This document shows positions 21,738-32,589 of a stretch of DNA of 64,000 nucleotides, in pieces; within the stretch, counting starts at the first letter, position 1, and every line of letters starts with the position of its first letter. Origin of the DNA: Isoetes taiwanensis. Lineage: Eukaryota > Streptophyta > Lycopodiopsida > Isoetales > Isoetaceae. The stretch covers positions 8,545,185 through 8,609,184 of the forward strand of contig JAJEKV010000010.1 of assembly GCA_021234155.1 (NCBI GenBank). Direction: 5' to 3'. Position numbers and translations under genes: made by a program. The notes beneath the pieces are model-generated. The model had not been told where the DNA came from. It did not search any database and saw only the letters and a program-made list of their open reading frames with translations.

Positions 21738-23700
21738 ATGGTGTTCAGCGTCCTGGAGGCGGATCTGATTCAAAGAGACCTTCAAGCTGCCACTGCACAA
21801 ATTCAACATCCGAGGCCAAAACTTCAAGAAAAACACGAGGCTCTATTACAGGTCCGTGTGGATCTCAAAAATGCTTTCGAGGATCGGACCAGCCAGCTTG
21901 AAGATCAACATGCTCAGCTCCAAACCACAATTGAGGACTTGTTGGAGCGGGAACAAGACAAAAGATACCCTCCTGGGTGACAAGGAGAAAGACATTGCTA
22001 AGCTAGACACCTTGTACACGGAGCTTTCTCACACTTACTGCACTCAAGTTCATGACCTTACCGAGCATGATGCTAGACTCACCTCCCTCGAAGCTCAGCT
22101 TTCCACGCTGACCAATCAGCTAACGCCCATCCAGGGATCAGCTTTTGGAGGCTCGGGAAACGTAAGGTCATCGATGACGCCGAGATTGCCACGCCGACTC
22201 CAAACTCCAGGGCAATCCTCTTCACATGCCACGCCCCTATTAAACGGGTCCGTGATCGATCCGTCTTCTATTAGAAAAGGAGAACCCGAACCAGGTGACC
22301 TGGAACATCAGCTCCAGCAAGCAGTTCAATCTGCTGAAGAAGCCCAAAACAAACAGGAGGGATATATCGACATTGCTACCAACATCCATGTGGACTTCTC
22401 TACTCCTTCCAGCTATCTTGACTCGGCGGCACCTTTTCCTTTTGAAGTGGTGCGGCGACCAATGGCAATGTTCATCGTGACCACTCAAAGTCGCGGATTT
22501 CGCCCGGATCTAGCGGATCTTTACGTAGAAGACAAGGGTTTATTTTGTGCACTCTTAGTCTTTGATCAGCTCAATTCAAGACCCCCGACTTGGTCATTTT
22601 CGTGTTGTTCAGCCAATGGCTTATGTTTTCATGACTTCTACCCGGCGGATCTCCATGATAAATTCAGAGATGAGGCCCATTGTGTTTTTCGAGGCAACTC
22701 CATCTTTGCTTGGTTGTTATCACCAACCAACCCATATTTCAAGGATCCTTCCGTCCTCGGACTTTTGAGCAGAGGACATGCACGAACTTGCTTTCGGCTT
22801 TACCTGCGTGGCGGTGAAACATTGAACAGTAAAACAAAAATTTGGCGATCATGACGATCTTGAGTTCGGCAAGTAAATTTATATGCAACACTTGGGAGGC
22901 TACAATCAACTACGTGGCCTTCTAGAAAGCAAGACCATCCCAACGGGTTGGGTAAATCCTCATCGTCTATCAATTACTCTCTACTTCGTGAGTGGGACCA
23001 TTGGTGTCGTGCTCTTGATCGAATCTTGTTCGAGAATTTAGGGACATGGCTCGCAACCCCACGCGACACGGGCATGCTTCCTCTCCATATGCTTCCTTAG
23101 GAGTCCCTCCACATACGGTTTCCTCTCTTCCGACCGGGCGCCTCTTCCCTTTTGGACCGAAGGTCATGGATGGCCACGGCCCGGTTGACTCTCGCCTCCG
23201 GATCTCGACGGATCTCCGGTGGGATCCCCGATTTGTCGACGCCCAATTGGGAGGATAATGCCACCTTGGACACTACCGAGAATTGATGCGTATCGCTAAT
23301 GAGCGTGGTTGGCAGCGGCTGCGATGCTCTTCATGGTCTTGATACCTTCTTGCGAATCATACCTCTCTCGGACCCTTGATTTCAGTCAAAGGTGGTTTAC
23401 GTGCTGCTCTCGGATGCATCACGGTAAGCTCTTTAAATCGGCGTCAATCTTTCTTGCAACCCGAATGCCGGTCGGTGCCTTCGGTCTCGGACACGCCTTC
23501 TCATGGAGTGCGGTTAATCCCCGATGCATCTTTGCCTGGAAGACATGAATTTGGCTCTCACTTCCTCATTGATCACGAGATCCGCCCTTGGGCTCAACAC
23601 TCTGGCGGCTCTTCAAACCGCCCGGACCTCATTGCCCCATTACCATAATGGCCTCATTCCGTGAGGATCACTTTGGGCTGGCGGTTTCCAGCCCTCGGGC
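21738..23700 (+). pseudogene. Continuation of the post-integrase ORF: coiled coil and C-terminal part
   Basis: The frame at 21738-21980 and its continuation at 21856-22854 encode a long heptad-rich helix (LEADLIQRDLQAATAQI, LEDQHAQLQTTIEDLLERE, DKEKDIAKLDTLYTELSH, LTSLEAQLSTLTNQL), consistent with a coiled coil of about 100-120 residues. After it come segments such as ATNIHVDFSTPSSYLDS and VVRRPMAMFIVTTQSRGFRP in shifting frames. From about 22855 to 23700 only disconnected fragments with stops are visible. The coiled coil suggests an oligomeric structural protein. Function unknown. Confidence 0.5.
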
Positions 23701-23733
23701 TTACTTCCTCCTTTTCTTGGGTGAGTGTCGTTT

Positions 23734-23744
23734 GGTGGGGGAAG
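23734..23744 (+). other. Polypurine tract
   Basis: GGTGGGGGAAG directly abuts the 3' LTR (TGTTAG at 23745), as required for plus-strand priming. Confidence 0.75.
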
Positions 23745-24315
23745 TGTTAGTCACCATGCCTCCCAGTACGGGACTATTCATCCATCTGACGGACCAGGTC
23801 AAGGCCAAGGATCCACAACCCGGTAGCGCCGGTCGATCGTCAAAGGCTCGGCCGAAGACCAAGCGGACCACGCAGACAAAGATCACGCTGGCGTCAACAA
23901 GAGGCGGCGCGGACAAGTGGATGGCCCAATCCGCGCGTCGGCGTGATTTCGAACTTTTCAAGAGGCACGCGGCATTCCGGCGTCGGGCCTCCTTCCGTGA
24001 GTCGGCACCGAAATCCCGAGTGTCTATATTGGGCCAAAGGCCATTGTACTATATATATGAGTAGAGCTAGCACATGAGTTTTTAGATGAGTTTTGAGTCT
24101 TGTCTCACTTCAGTTTTCTCTCGATTGCGAGAGCTCATGTATTTTCATTGATATCAAGGAAGTTTATCTCATTATTGCGATCTCATTGTTCTCTTTTTGT
24201 TCTGTTCTCCTTTTCTTGTTCTTTTCTTGCAAATCCCACGTGACATAGCTCCCGGATTCTCCTGTTAGATCCAAGGGTCCTCACAGAGGGAGTTCCAGAA
24301 CCCAGACCCCAAACA
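23745..24315 (+). repeat. 3' LTR of the 14689-24315 element
   Basis: 571 bp, TGTTAG...AAACA, followed by the CAGTG target duplication. It is shorter than the 5' LTR because of indels in the first half and because a ~10-bp CTGTCTTGCA segment near the end of the 5' LTR is absent here. Confidence 0.93.
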
Positions 24316-24320
24316 CAGTG

Positions 24321-26458
24321 CCAACAATGCAGTTAGTCTAGTAGGCCATATATGTTTCATTTTTTCCAATTGCTTGGTTAGTTACATTTTTCACCCCATT
24401 GACTTCGTTAAACCATTGGCCCTTTGGCTTTTTGCTCTGTATTTTCTCCATGGTTTTCATGAGTTCCTTTGACCCCTTTATATGTATTGGCTCCAATGAT
24501 ACATTTAGTCCTTTGATTCAGTTTGGCTTTTGCTTCAAATAGATGTTACCCCTTCGTGCCATTTTCCCGTTTTGGTCCCTCTATCTTCTTTTTGTGCCTT
24601 TGTCCCAGTGGTTTCACTCGGTATCTTTTGCATCCCTTCGATATGCTTAGTTCGTTTATCACAGATGTCGTTTTATTCTAGGTTATTCAGGTTTGTTGCT
24701 TGATGTCATTATTCCAGTTACTTTCCTATGGACTTGTTTGGCTAGGTGATCCATCCACTCGCCATTGCTTCATTATCTCAATTTATTTTTTAGCATCATT
24801 TGCTCATTTATTTCCATTTAATCAGTTTTTAAGTACTTTATGCCTTTACTCTTTCTAGGAGTGTTACATTTGTCACTTGGGTATTCGTTGCTTCCTTTAA
24901 CTGTTTCTCTGTTTTTGCTTTGATTTTTTGTTAAATTCGTTTTTAGATTCGTTGTGCTTTTTCCATCAGCCCATCTGTGCATTCTCTTTCATTTTAGTCC
25001 AGTGACCCTTGTAGATTCGTTTCTTATTTTCTTTAAAGCATATTTTCAATTGTTTTCTTAACTCTGCAGTACACATGACATTTTTATTTCGCTTATGGTA
25101 GCTTTTAGGGGCTAATCCATCCATTTTCCATTGCTTCATTATCTAAATGTGCTTTTTTCCCTCCTTTGCTCATCTTTGTTCCATATTTTCCCTTTTTCCA
25201 AGTACTTGGTGCCTTTATCTCCATTTGTTCCAGTCTATCAGTCGATTTGTTTGTTTCTAGGTGTTTTATATTGGGTCACTTGGGTTTTTTGTTTCTATGT
25301 CTTTCGCATTGATCCTTTGTTGTCTCTATTTGTGAATTCACTCCACTGGTTCCATGTGTCCCATCAGCTTCATTTTGTGCATTCTCTTTTGTTGCAGTGA
25401 CCTTTGTAGACTCGTTCCTCCCTTTCTTTATTCCACATTTTTCAATCGTTTATTAGATTCTACATGCTTCATTATGGGTTTGGTGCGCTCCATTTGCTAT
25501 ACACTTCTTATTATCTCGGTAGCTCCATTTGATATCATTCTCTATTTTGGTTGTGTTTGCATTGTTTTCTTAATTTATTTTCTTTAGCTTATTGTTTCAT
25601 TTAGCTCTAGTAATATTATTACTATATTAGTCACATTGGTTCCTTCTTTGGTTTCTTTGTCTTCTTGCTCCTTTTTCTATCGCTAGTTAGAATCGTTTGC
25701 TTTTATAGTATCTTTGTTAGTGTAGTATTTATTGGACATTAGTCATTTGAGATCGTTACTCTGATGATGACATCATGTCCGTGGCTCTGTCTGCTGTTGT
25801 CCCATAAGTTCCTTCCCTCAGCTCTTACTGCACTATCCCATTGTCTTCTTTATTTTTATGTTCCCGTTTCCATCTCTCATAACATTCCTCCATCGTGTTC
25901 TCCTTCATTTTTATTCATTCCATTGTTTGCATTCCGGCATTACTTGCTCTTTCTGCTTCTTCATTGTTCCTTTGTCTCTGTCTTCTCTTTGTCCCCTTTT
26001 TCCTCCATTTTTCTTAGTTTCCTCTTCCTTCGTTTTACTCTGATTGCCGTCAACCTTATCTATGCATTCTTTTCCAGTAACCTTGTAGACTCGTTTCTCC
26101 CTTTCTTTATACTATATTTCTCTTTAGCTTCCCTTTCTTTCAGTTTCCATGCTGAGTAGTTTTTGAGTTTGTTCCTCTTCTATCGGCCAGTATATGCCTA
26201 TCATAGAACCCATCCTAGGAATGCCACGGTTCTATTGCGACAGCAATAGAACCGACATTCCTTGGATGGGGACATCCCTTTGTCACTCCTCCTATTTATT
26301 CAGCCTCTCTTCATTGTTCTATCATCGGCGTTCTCTTGAGCTAGATTTCTTCTTCTTCTCTATCCTATCAGTTTCCCTCACCCTCCCTCCCTTGATGGTT
26401 TTTTCATTTGATCGTGTTCGTTATTTCCTTTTCTCTGTCCGTTAATTTTGCATTCTTT
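24321..26458. repeat. Pyrimidine-rich degenerate tandem repeats, right part
   Basis: Blocks recur with spacing of roughly 366-405 bp. CCATTGCTTCATTATCT occurs at 24762 and 25128. GTGCATTCTCTTT...GTGACC(C)TTGTAGA(T/C)TCGT occurs near 24972 and 25377, with a further copy near 26066. CACTTGGGT(A/T)TT follows in two of them. The plus strand is persistently rich in T and C, as in 12830-14683. Copies are strongly diverged. Open frames here are compositional artefacts. Confidence 0.7.
26209..26270. repeat. 62-nt two-tier hairpin
   Basis: An inner perfect 11-bp stem (GGTTCTATTGC at 26228-26238, GCAATAGAACC at 26243-26253, loop GACA) is nested in an outer 15-bp arm pair (26209-26223 and 26256-26270, one mismatch). 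The flanking text CGGCCAGTATATGCCTATC just upstream recurs at 27149, at the edge of the CACTA-like end. Confidence 0.8.
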
Positions 26459-26700
26459 ATTTCCTCAGTGTGGCTTTGTAGCCTCTGAGGCATACTTATT
26501 GGTCTACTCTTTCTCGGCATGGCACTAGTATTTTATTTATTCATTCATGTTTTCTCTCGGTGTGGCTTTGTAGCCTTTGAGTCAATATTTATTATTCATA
26601 TTTTCTCTCAGCGTGGCGTTGTTGCCTCCGAGATCATATTTATTGTTTTTCTCCGGGGCCTTTTGTAGCCTCCGAGGCGAAGACTAAATCGTTGTTTTTT
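26459..26700. repeat. Degenerate tandem repeat, GTGTGGCTTTGTAGCCTCTGAGG unit
   Basis: The block CTCAGTGTGGCTTTGTAGCC and its variants recurs about four times (near 26465, 26556, 26608 and 26650), each followed by a T-rich arm containing TATTTATT. Individual blocks are themselves imperfect palindromes (CCTCAG...CTGAGG). Confidence 0.65.
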
Positions 26701-27147
26701 CCCCGCGATGGTCATTCAGCAGCGGTTCAGATTGGTCGGTTGTTGTTTCTTTCTGGCATGGCCCCGGAGCCTCCGAGTCTTCTTACCTATGGCATCTAAC
26801 TCATTGACGGTTATTTTTCTTTTCAGCCTTGATGCCGCAGGATTGTTTAAGGCTTTGTGGTTGCCATAGTGCGTGGGGTCGTGCTTCAACTATTTGCTTG
26901 GGTTTCCTCAAAAACCTAAGAAGGCGTGGTTTTTCTTCCCGATGAGAAGCAGTCACCGGGTCTTCGTAACTTTGCATCGACCAAGTGGCGGATTAAACCA
27001 TCTTTTATGTTGTATTCTTCAGTTTCATCATGCTCTCGATGATTGTCTAGTTTCGGAGCATTTAAAGTTCATATTTCTAAATTTATCTATCCCTAGTGAG
27101 GGATCCATTTGTACTCAATGTTTTACAAAGCTCAATAAGAACACCAC
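26701..27147. other. Unassigned; contains an LTR-like motif
   Basis: Near 26895 the text GGGTTTCCTCAAAAACCTAA followed by GGCGTGGTTTTTCTTCCC resembles the GGGTTTTTCCTC...GGCGAGGTTTTT motif common in plant LTRs. A related motif is at 58139-58183. No LTR borders were found. Confidence 0.3.
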
Positions 27148-27915
27148 TTCGGCCAGTATATGCCTATCATAGGACCCATCCTAGGAATTGACATTATAAA
27201 GGCTAAAGTGGCGTGTTTTGGAAATATCCCTAAAATATATGAATGGTAGTTAAAGAAATTAAAATACAATGACCTTAAAAATAGCATTATGTATGGCGTT
27301 ACAAGTGGCATAAACAGTGGCATCAACCAACAACATTCAATAATATAAGTGACATAATATGTGATATTATTGTTGATCAATTGCATTCTCTATGACTTAA
27401 TAACTGACATAAATAGTGCCACTATATGTGGCTCAATTGCATTATATATGGCCTACTAGTAAATGACATATGTAGTGCCACTATATATGGCAATCTCCAA
27501 CAAGACTAGAGCAATAAACGACATTGATATTGACAAAATAGATGGCATTATTTATGATTTTATTGGTGACGATGAAATTGACATTAGAGATGGCAGTATA
27601 TATGGCTCAATTTGTGACAAAATTTTTAGCATTATAGATTCTATAGGCAACTCCATCACTGACATTAATGGTGACATTATGCTTGATATTATAGTTGACT
27701 ATATAGGTGACACTATATTTGACATTAAAGGTAACATTGGCGTTGACACTATAGGTCACAACGAGGCTGACATTATATGTGACGTACCCATTGCTACTTT
27801 TGTGTCACCGGTATGTGTCACCTATAGAGTCAATTTTAAAAAACATTTGAGTTGCAATTCTAGGCCAAATTTTAGCACAATCAGTGACACTAATTGACCC
27901 CTTCTTTTGTAGCGC
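27148..27915. mobile_element. CACTA-like transposon end with subterminal repeats
   Basis: From about 27230 to 27840 a degenerate ~15-bp periodicity is obvious: variants of GACATTATAGGTGAC and its complement are strung together for some 600 bp. The segment ends near 27901-27914 with TTCTTTTGTAGCG, close to the TTTTCTTGTAGTG 3' end of CACTA (EnSpm) elements. Short subterminal repeats of this kind are a hallmark of that superfamily. The opposite terminus and a transposase are not visible, and the copy abuts a truncated LTR at 27916. The open frame at 27463-27897 simply follows the repeat periodicity. Confidence 0.5.
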
Positions 27916-28570
27916 GTCCCCTTCCCGGATATAATGGATCCCTGGGCGTGCTAGAGGATATGTGCCACATCAGCAGCCCCCGTATCCGTACCCGACTTAC
28001 CTCCTAAATTTAAAGGCCGTCTCACCGTGCCCTTTTGAGCCCAGGACATCCCTATAGGCACGTATCCTATGACCCAGAGGGTGTGAGGCCCATACTCGGC
28101 CCCTTCAATGATCGACTATAAGCCTAGCACACTATAGGAATCCTCTAGCCACGCTAGGTAGAATCCCACTTCCGTTTCACCATCATACCCCTTATCTGGT
28201 GCTGAATCACAACATAACATCCACAGCCAGGTGGGCTCTTGTGCACATGCCGCATATACTGGGTCTTAAGGGTTCTAGCTAGAGACATATCTACTACTAG
28301 GAAGCTTTCATATCTCTACCCTCCCTTAATTCCAGACACATAGGAGGAACAGAAAGAGAGAACATAATCATAGAAAAAGTAACCATCCTCGTCTTAGCAA
28401 TACGTAATAGAGAAATTAGCCATCCATCTAATCATACATGGGTTAGCCGAAGCACGAGCTATCTAGAGACAAATCGATCTCTTGACTAGAGCCATTATCA
28501 CGAAAGGCTTGCATTTTTCAGGTTTGGATGCAGCAGCAAATATCTTCTCCCTTCTCCAACTCTTCCCAAA
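27916..28570 (-). repeat. Truncated 3' LTR copy
   Basis: Aligns along its whole length with 30119-30782, from the GGATATAATGGATCCCTGGG region to the CTTCTCCAACTCTTCCCAAAT region. It lacks both LTR ends. Substitutions are frequent, so the element is not young. Confidence 0.9.
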
Positions 28571-29868
28571 TCCTTCAATGACTGAAATCTAGCCTGGATT
28601 TTCTCCTATCAATGCGCCATCCACTCCTTGACCTTTTGTAAGGTCTATAAAAGGTGCTGCAAGCTTGGCGAAGTCCTTAACAAACTTTCAGTAATAGCCT
28701 GCCAAACTCTAGAAAACTACGGACCTCTGACACATTGTTAGCACAGGCCAATCTTTTACGACCTCAATCTTGGCTGGATCCGTTGATATCCTCTCAGCAG
28801 AAAAAATGTATCCCAAATAATCGACCTTGGTGGTTGCAAACCTGCACTTGGAAAACTTGGCTTCAAGTTGATGGCGTCTCAACTTTTGCAAGGCCAACCA
28901 AAGATGACACTCATTGTCCTCTAAGTTGTGCTGTAAATAAGGATATCATCGAAGAAAACGATGACAAAGTCATCGAGATATTCACAGAAGACATCATTCA
29001 TCAACCTCATGAATGTAGCAAGGGCATTAGTTAGCCCAAAAGACATAACAGTAAACTTATAGTGCCTATAACGTGTCCAAAAGGCGGGCTTATGGATGTC
29101 ATCCTCTTTAATTTGTATGATGATATCCTGAGCGAAGATCAATCTTTGTGAAGTACTTGCCTCTTGTAATTGATCCATGAGATCATCGACACGTGGGAGA
29201 GCAGTTCGTAATTGTGTGCTTATTCAATTGCCTGTAATCAATGCACATACGCAAGGTACCATCCTTTTTCTTCACAAACAATATAGGGACACCAAAGGGC
29301 GATATACTTGGTGGAATGAAACCCAACTTAAGAAGCTCTTGCAACTGCTTCTTAAACTCTGCCAATTCCGATGTACACATTCGATACGGAGCCTTGCTGG
29401 TAGGTTTACTACCTGGTTCCAATGTGATTTCACATTCCACGCCTCGGAAAGATGGTAACTTTTGAATCTCCTCCGAGAAAAGGTCGTGGAATTCACGAAG
29501 TACGACAGCAATTGGTTTGGCTAAGCTCGGAATGACTTCTTAATGTTTGGACTTGGCCTCTACTGACGCAAGTCTAACAATGCAAGCAATCCGATACCTC
29601 TTGATGGCTTTATCCAACTGATGCAATGAAATACACTGCATAATTGGAATATAACTAGTTTACCTGCTATAGTTATACGAGCCCCATTAGCTCCATTAAA
29701 GGTTACTTCTCGCTTTTCACAATCAATGTTTGTCTTTGTGGCAGCCAATAACTCCATATCTACAATGAGATCGTACCGACTGATATTCATAATCTTGACC
29801 CCTAGAGCAACGGGTGCTCCTGGCGCTGAATATGCACCATAAATAAGGGCTCTACCCTAGGCTCTGAC
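28571..29868 (-). pseudogene. Ty3/gypsy protease-RT remnant
   Basis: Minus-strand frames, in order, show the end of protease (GVKIMNISRYDLIVDMELLA, 29790-29560), RT fingers ([20 protein letters not shown], then RQLNKHTI, 29440-29183), palm ([16 protein letters not shown] and the catalytic FFDDIL at about 28950-28940, frame 29178-28921), thumb (KVDYLGYIFSAERI, 28897-28709), and the RT-RNase H connection (KFVKDFAKLAAPFIDLTKG) up to about 28600. Single stops and frame changes separate the pieces. The catalytic FxDD pair is preserved, but RNase H and integrase are deleted. Confidence 0.88.
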
Positions 29869-31078
29869 TCTATGGGATCAATTGACGGTCAAGGCCTCCA
29901 AATAACAACAAATGGAGATATAACATGGTGTTGGCTGGCATAGAACAATGGCTAGGGTAGTCCACTCCATGTGTCCCTCCTGTGCACACTTTGCAGATAG
30001 GCTGAAACATGTTATGGTGTGATTGTAGCCTTCCGGAGATGCAGTCTCATGGAATCACCCTATGAGACTACTCCGAGTTACATCTCCCCGGTCCGATGCT
30101 CAAGGCAGGTTAGGGAGGCATCCCCTCCCCGGACATAATGGATCCCTGGGCATGCTAGAGGATATGTGCCACATTAGCGGCCCAATCACTGCCCTGACTT
30201 AGCCTCCTAAATCTAAAGGTCAGCTCGAGGCCTTGGCTTTGAGCCCAAGATGTCCCTAAAGGCACGTATATTGCGACCCAGTGGGTGTCAGACCCATACC
30301 CAGCCCCTCCAGTGACCGGCCATAAGCCTAGCACACTACACTATAGGAGTCCTGTAGCCAAGCTAGGCAAGACCCCACCCTCGTTTCACCATCATACACG
30401 TTATCTGATGTTGAATCACAACATAGCATCCACAGCTAGATGGGCTCTTGTGCACAGGCCGCATCTACTGGGTCTTAAGGGTTCTAGCTAGAGACATATC
30501 TACTACTAGGAAACTTTTAGGTCTCTACCCACTCTTAATTCCAGACGCATAGGAGGAACAGAAAGAGAGAACATAATCATAGACAAAGTAACCATCCTCA
30601 TCTTAGCAATATGTAATAGAGAAATTAGCCATCCATTTAATTATACAAGGGTTAGTTGAAGCATGAACTATCTAGAGACTAACCTGTCTCTTGACTAGAG
30701 CCATTGTCACGAAAGACTTCCATTCTTTAGGTCTGGGTGCAGCAACAAGTAGCTCCTCCCTTCACCAACTCTTCCCAAATCAATTTGGAGCAGAATTGGG
30801 AGTAGGGTTCCAATTTGGACCCTAATTTTGGCAGGTCTCCCCCGTTCAATCGAGTTGGCCAGGTGGCGCCCGCTAATTAGCTGACCTTCACGAATTAAAA
30901 ACATTAATTAGTGTAATTAGGTTATTTAACTCCTTAACAATTTAGCATAGCTAATAAAAGCCCTTTTAGGTTAGCCCAAGTTATCCCCTAATGACCCATG
31001 AGGTTCCACTTATACCCTGGTGATGTACCATAGTACGAATACGTATACGTATACCGCATAAATATATGGAACGTCACA
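29869..31078 (-). repeat. 5' LTR (truncated at its 3' end)
   Basis: Begins TGTGACGTTCC at 31078 (read on the minus strand). Its downstream part aligns with 52330-52600 of the plus-strand LTR, for example CCTATCTGCAAAGTGTGCAC versus CCTATCCGCAAAGTATGCAC. The last ~300 bp expected from the 51358-52901 LTR are absent. Confidence 0.75.
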
Positions 31079-31499
31079 CAAAACGTCAGATACGACAAAC
31101 AAGCTTAACAGGAGGGGGAGGAGTGTGGGAAACTTGTGGAGTGAAGAAGAGCAAATTGGAAAGGAGCTTAAGAGAATGCCGATGACTGAAAATGAGACAA
31201 AAAGCAGAATGAATAGGAGATGCGAGAAACAATGTCCCCATCCAAGGAACATGGTAGACAACAATTATACTGCACGTCAACCAGAACCCGTTATGCCGAT
31301 GAGCCAAGAGGAGATAAAGCTATTGATTGCTGAGCCAGTACAAAAGGGAAGAGAAGAATCTGAGGCGAAAAAATATAGCAAGACAACATAGCAGCCTTGT
31401 AAAAGAACACAAACCTCCAAACCATTAAAGGAGCAGAGAGAACGAAGAGATCATAGTAAAAGTAGGAATTGACCAAGTACAATAGTTTTGTACCAACAG

Positions 31500-31960
31500 C
31501 CAGTTGAATTTCACCAATAACACAAGAGTAGCTGTGGGTGGGCTAACCAGAGCAACACGCATTTGGTGGAGCAAGCTACTCGAGACAGGAACAATTAAGA
31601 AGGGCACAACTAAATGGAAGGATTTACTCTCAACATTAAAAAAAAATTGGATTTTAAATGATTTCATGATGGAATAGAGACAATCTCTAGCAAGATTAAT
31701 CCAAGGAAACAAATCAATGTTTGCACACGCACTTATATGAGCCTCAGGATTTATAATGCCTCACTACCTAAGAAGGAAGCCATCGAAGGATACATTGGAG
31801 GCCTTCAACAAGAATTGAGGAGCAAGTAAGTGACTACATGCCTATGACCATAAGAGAAATATCAAGGTTACACAAAAGATTTGGAGCTAACCGCAATCAA
31901 GCACGTGAACTTTGCACCCTCAATAAGATACACAAAATAAAAGAAGCTACTGCTGAAAAG
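31500..31960 (+). pseudogene. Decayed Ty3/gypsy gag
   Basis: Frames interrupted by stops read VAVGGLTRATRIWWSKLLE, then KWKDLLSTLKKNW and ARLIQGNKSMFAHAL. This is the WW...W.L...L...F pattern of the retrotransposon gag (capsid) domain, with the usual LxxLxQ-like follow-up now unreadable. It precedes an integrase remnant on the same strand and is probably the same old element. Confidence 0.45.
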
Positions 31961-32068
31961 CCTTCAGAAAAGGTTACAATATATCAGCATGATGTGCTAG
32001 TAGCGCCCTTTTGGGAGCTCGCCCATGCTACATCAGTCCAGGGGCCTTAGGGCACAAGGGACAATAAT

Positions 32069-32102
32069 TCTATTCTATTCTATTCTATTCTATTCTATTC
32101 TA
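32069..32102. repeat. (TTCTA)n microsatellite
   Basis: About seven tandem ATTCT/TTCTA units. A shorter run of the same pentamer is at about 35981-36000. Confidence 0.95.
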
Positions 32103-32589
32103 AATAGAAGAGTTTCATTCAAAAAAACCTTCATAGATTTTAGAAGGATTGTAAGAGATAATCAAGGAAGACAGCTCAACCGCCAAGATAGAAATGGCAA
32201 ATTTGACAGGAAGGGAAGCCAGACAATGAGAAGTATGGAGGAGAAAGAGGCCCCAAATGAGACCAAAACTCAAAAAATTCTTAAACAAAATGACAATGGA
32301 TTAGAAGACAATAGCAAAAGCCAAGAATTTGTGTTTCATTTGCATGTCAATGGGCCACTTGTCTCACCACTACCTAAAGTTAGAGCCTGCTAAATTTGAA
32401 ATCTTTGAGTGGGGCTCTGGCATGCAAAGGAAGAGGAGGGAAGCCAGCAATTTCAAGCTTTGCTAGTTGAAGAAAAAGAAGATTGGAGCAAATACGAACC
32501 CATGACAATCAACACTACATCAATAGATGGGCAATTTGCAAAATGAAGTCATGGAGGTTCTGGTATTTATGAGGACTAAACCTTCCTTT

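Larger units (their letters stand above)
14684..24320 (+). mobile_element. Ty3-type LTR retrotransposon with target duplication CAGTG
   Basis: The element spans 14689-24315. CAGTG at 14684-14688 and at 24316-24320 is a perfect 5-bp target duplication. LTRs (14689-15284 and 23745-24315) start TGTTAG and end AAACA. A tRNA-Asp-like primer-binding site follows the 5' LTR, and a purine tract precedes the 3' LTR. The order is gag, protease, truncated reverse transcriptase, integrase, then an extra region downstream of integrase, which is the layout of Tat/Athila-type elements. Internal reading frames are broken many times, and the RT core plus RNase H are deleted, so the copy cannot transpose on its own. 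It sits inside the pyrimidine-rich tract, which resumes unchanged on the far side. Confidence 0.95.
27916..31078 (-). mobile_element. Deleted Ty3/gypsy element, minus strand
   Basis: In minus-strand order there is a long 5' LTR starting TGTGACGTTCC at 31078 and ending, truncated, near 29869; a pol remnant (29868-28571); and a truncated 3' LTR fragment (28570-27916) homologous to 30782-30119. The LTR end, primer site and gag are missing between LTR and pol, and most of RNase H plus all integrase are missing between pol and the second LTR fragment. The left edge coincides with the CACTA-like end, so the LTR was cut there. The LTR belongs to the same family as the plus-strand LTR at 51358-52901. 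Confidence 0.85.
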
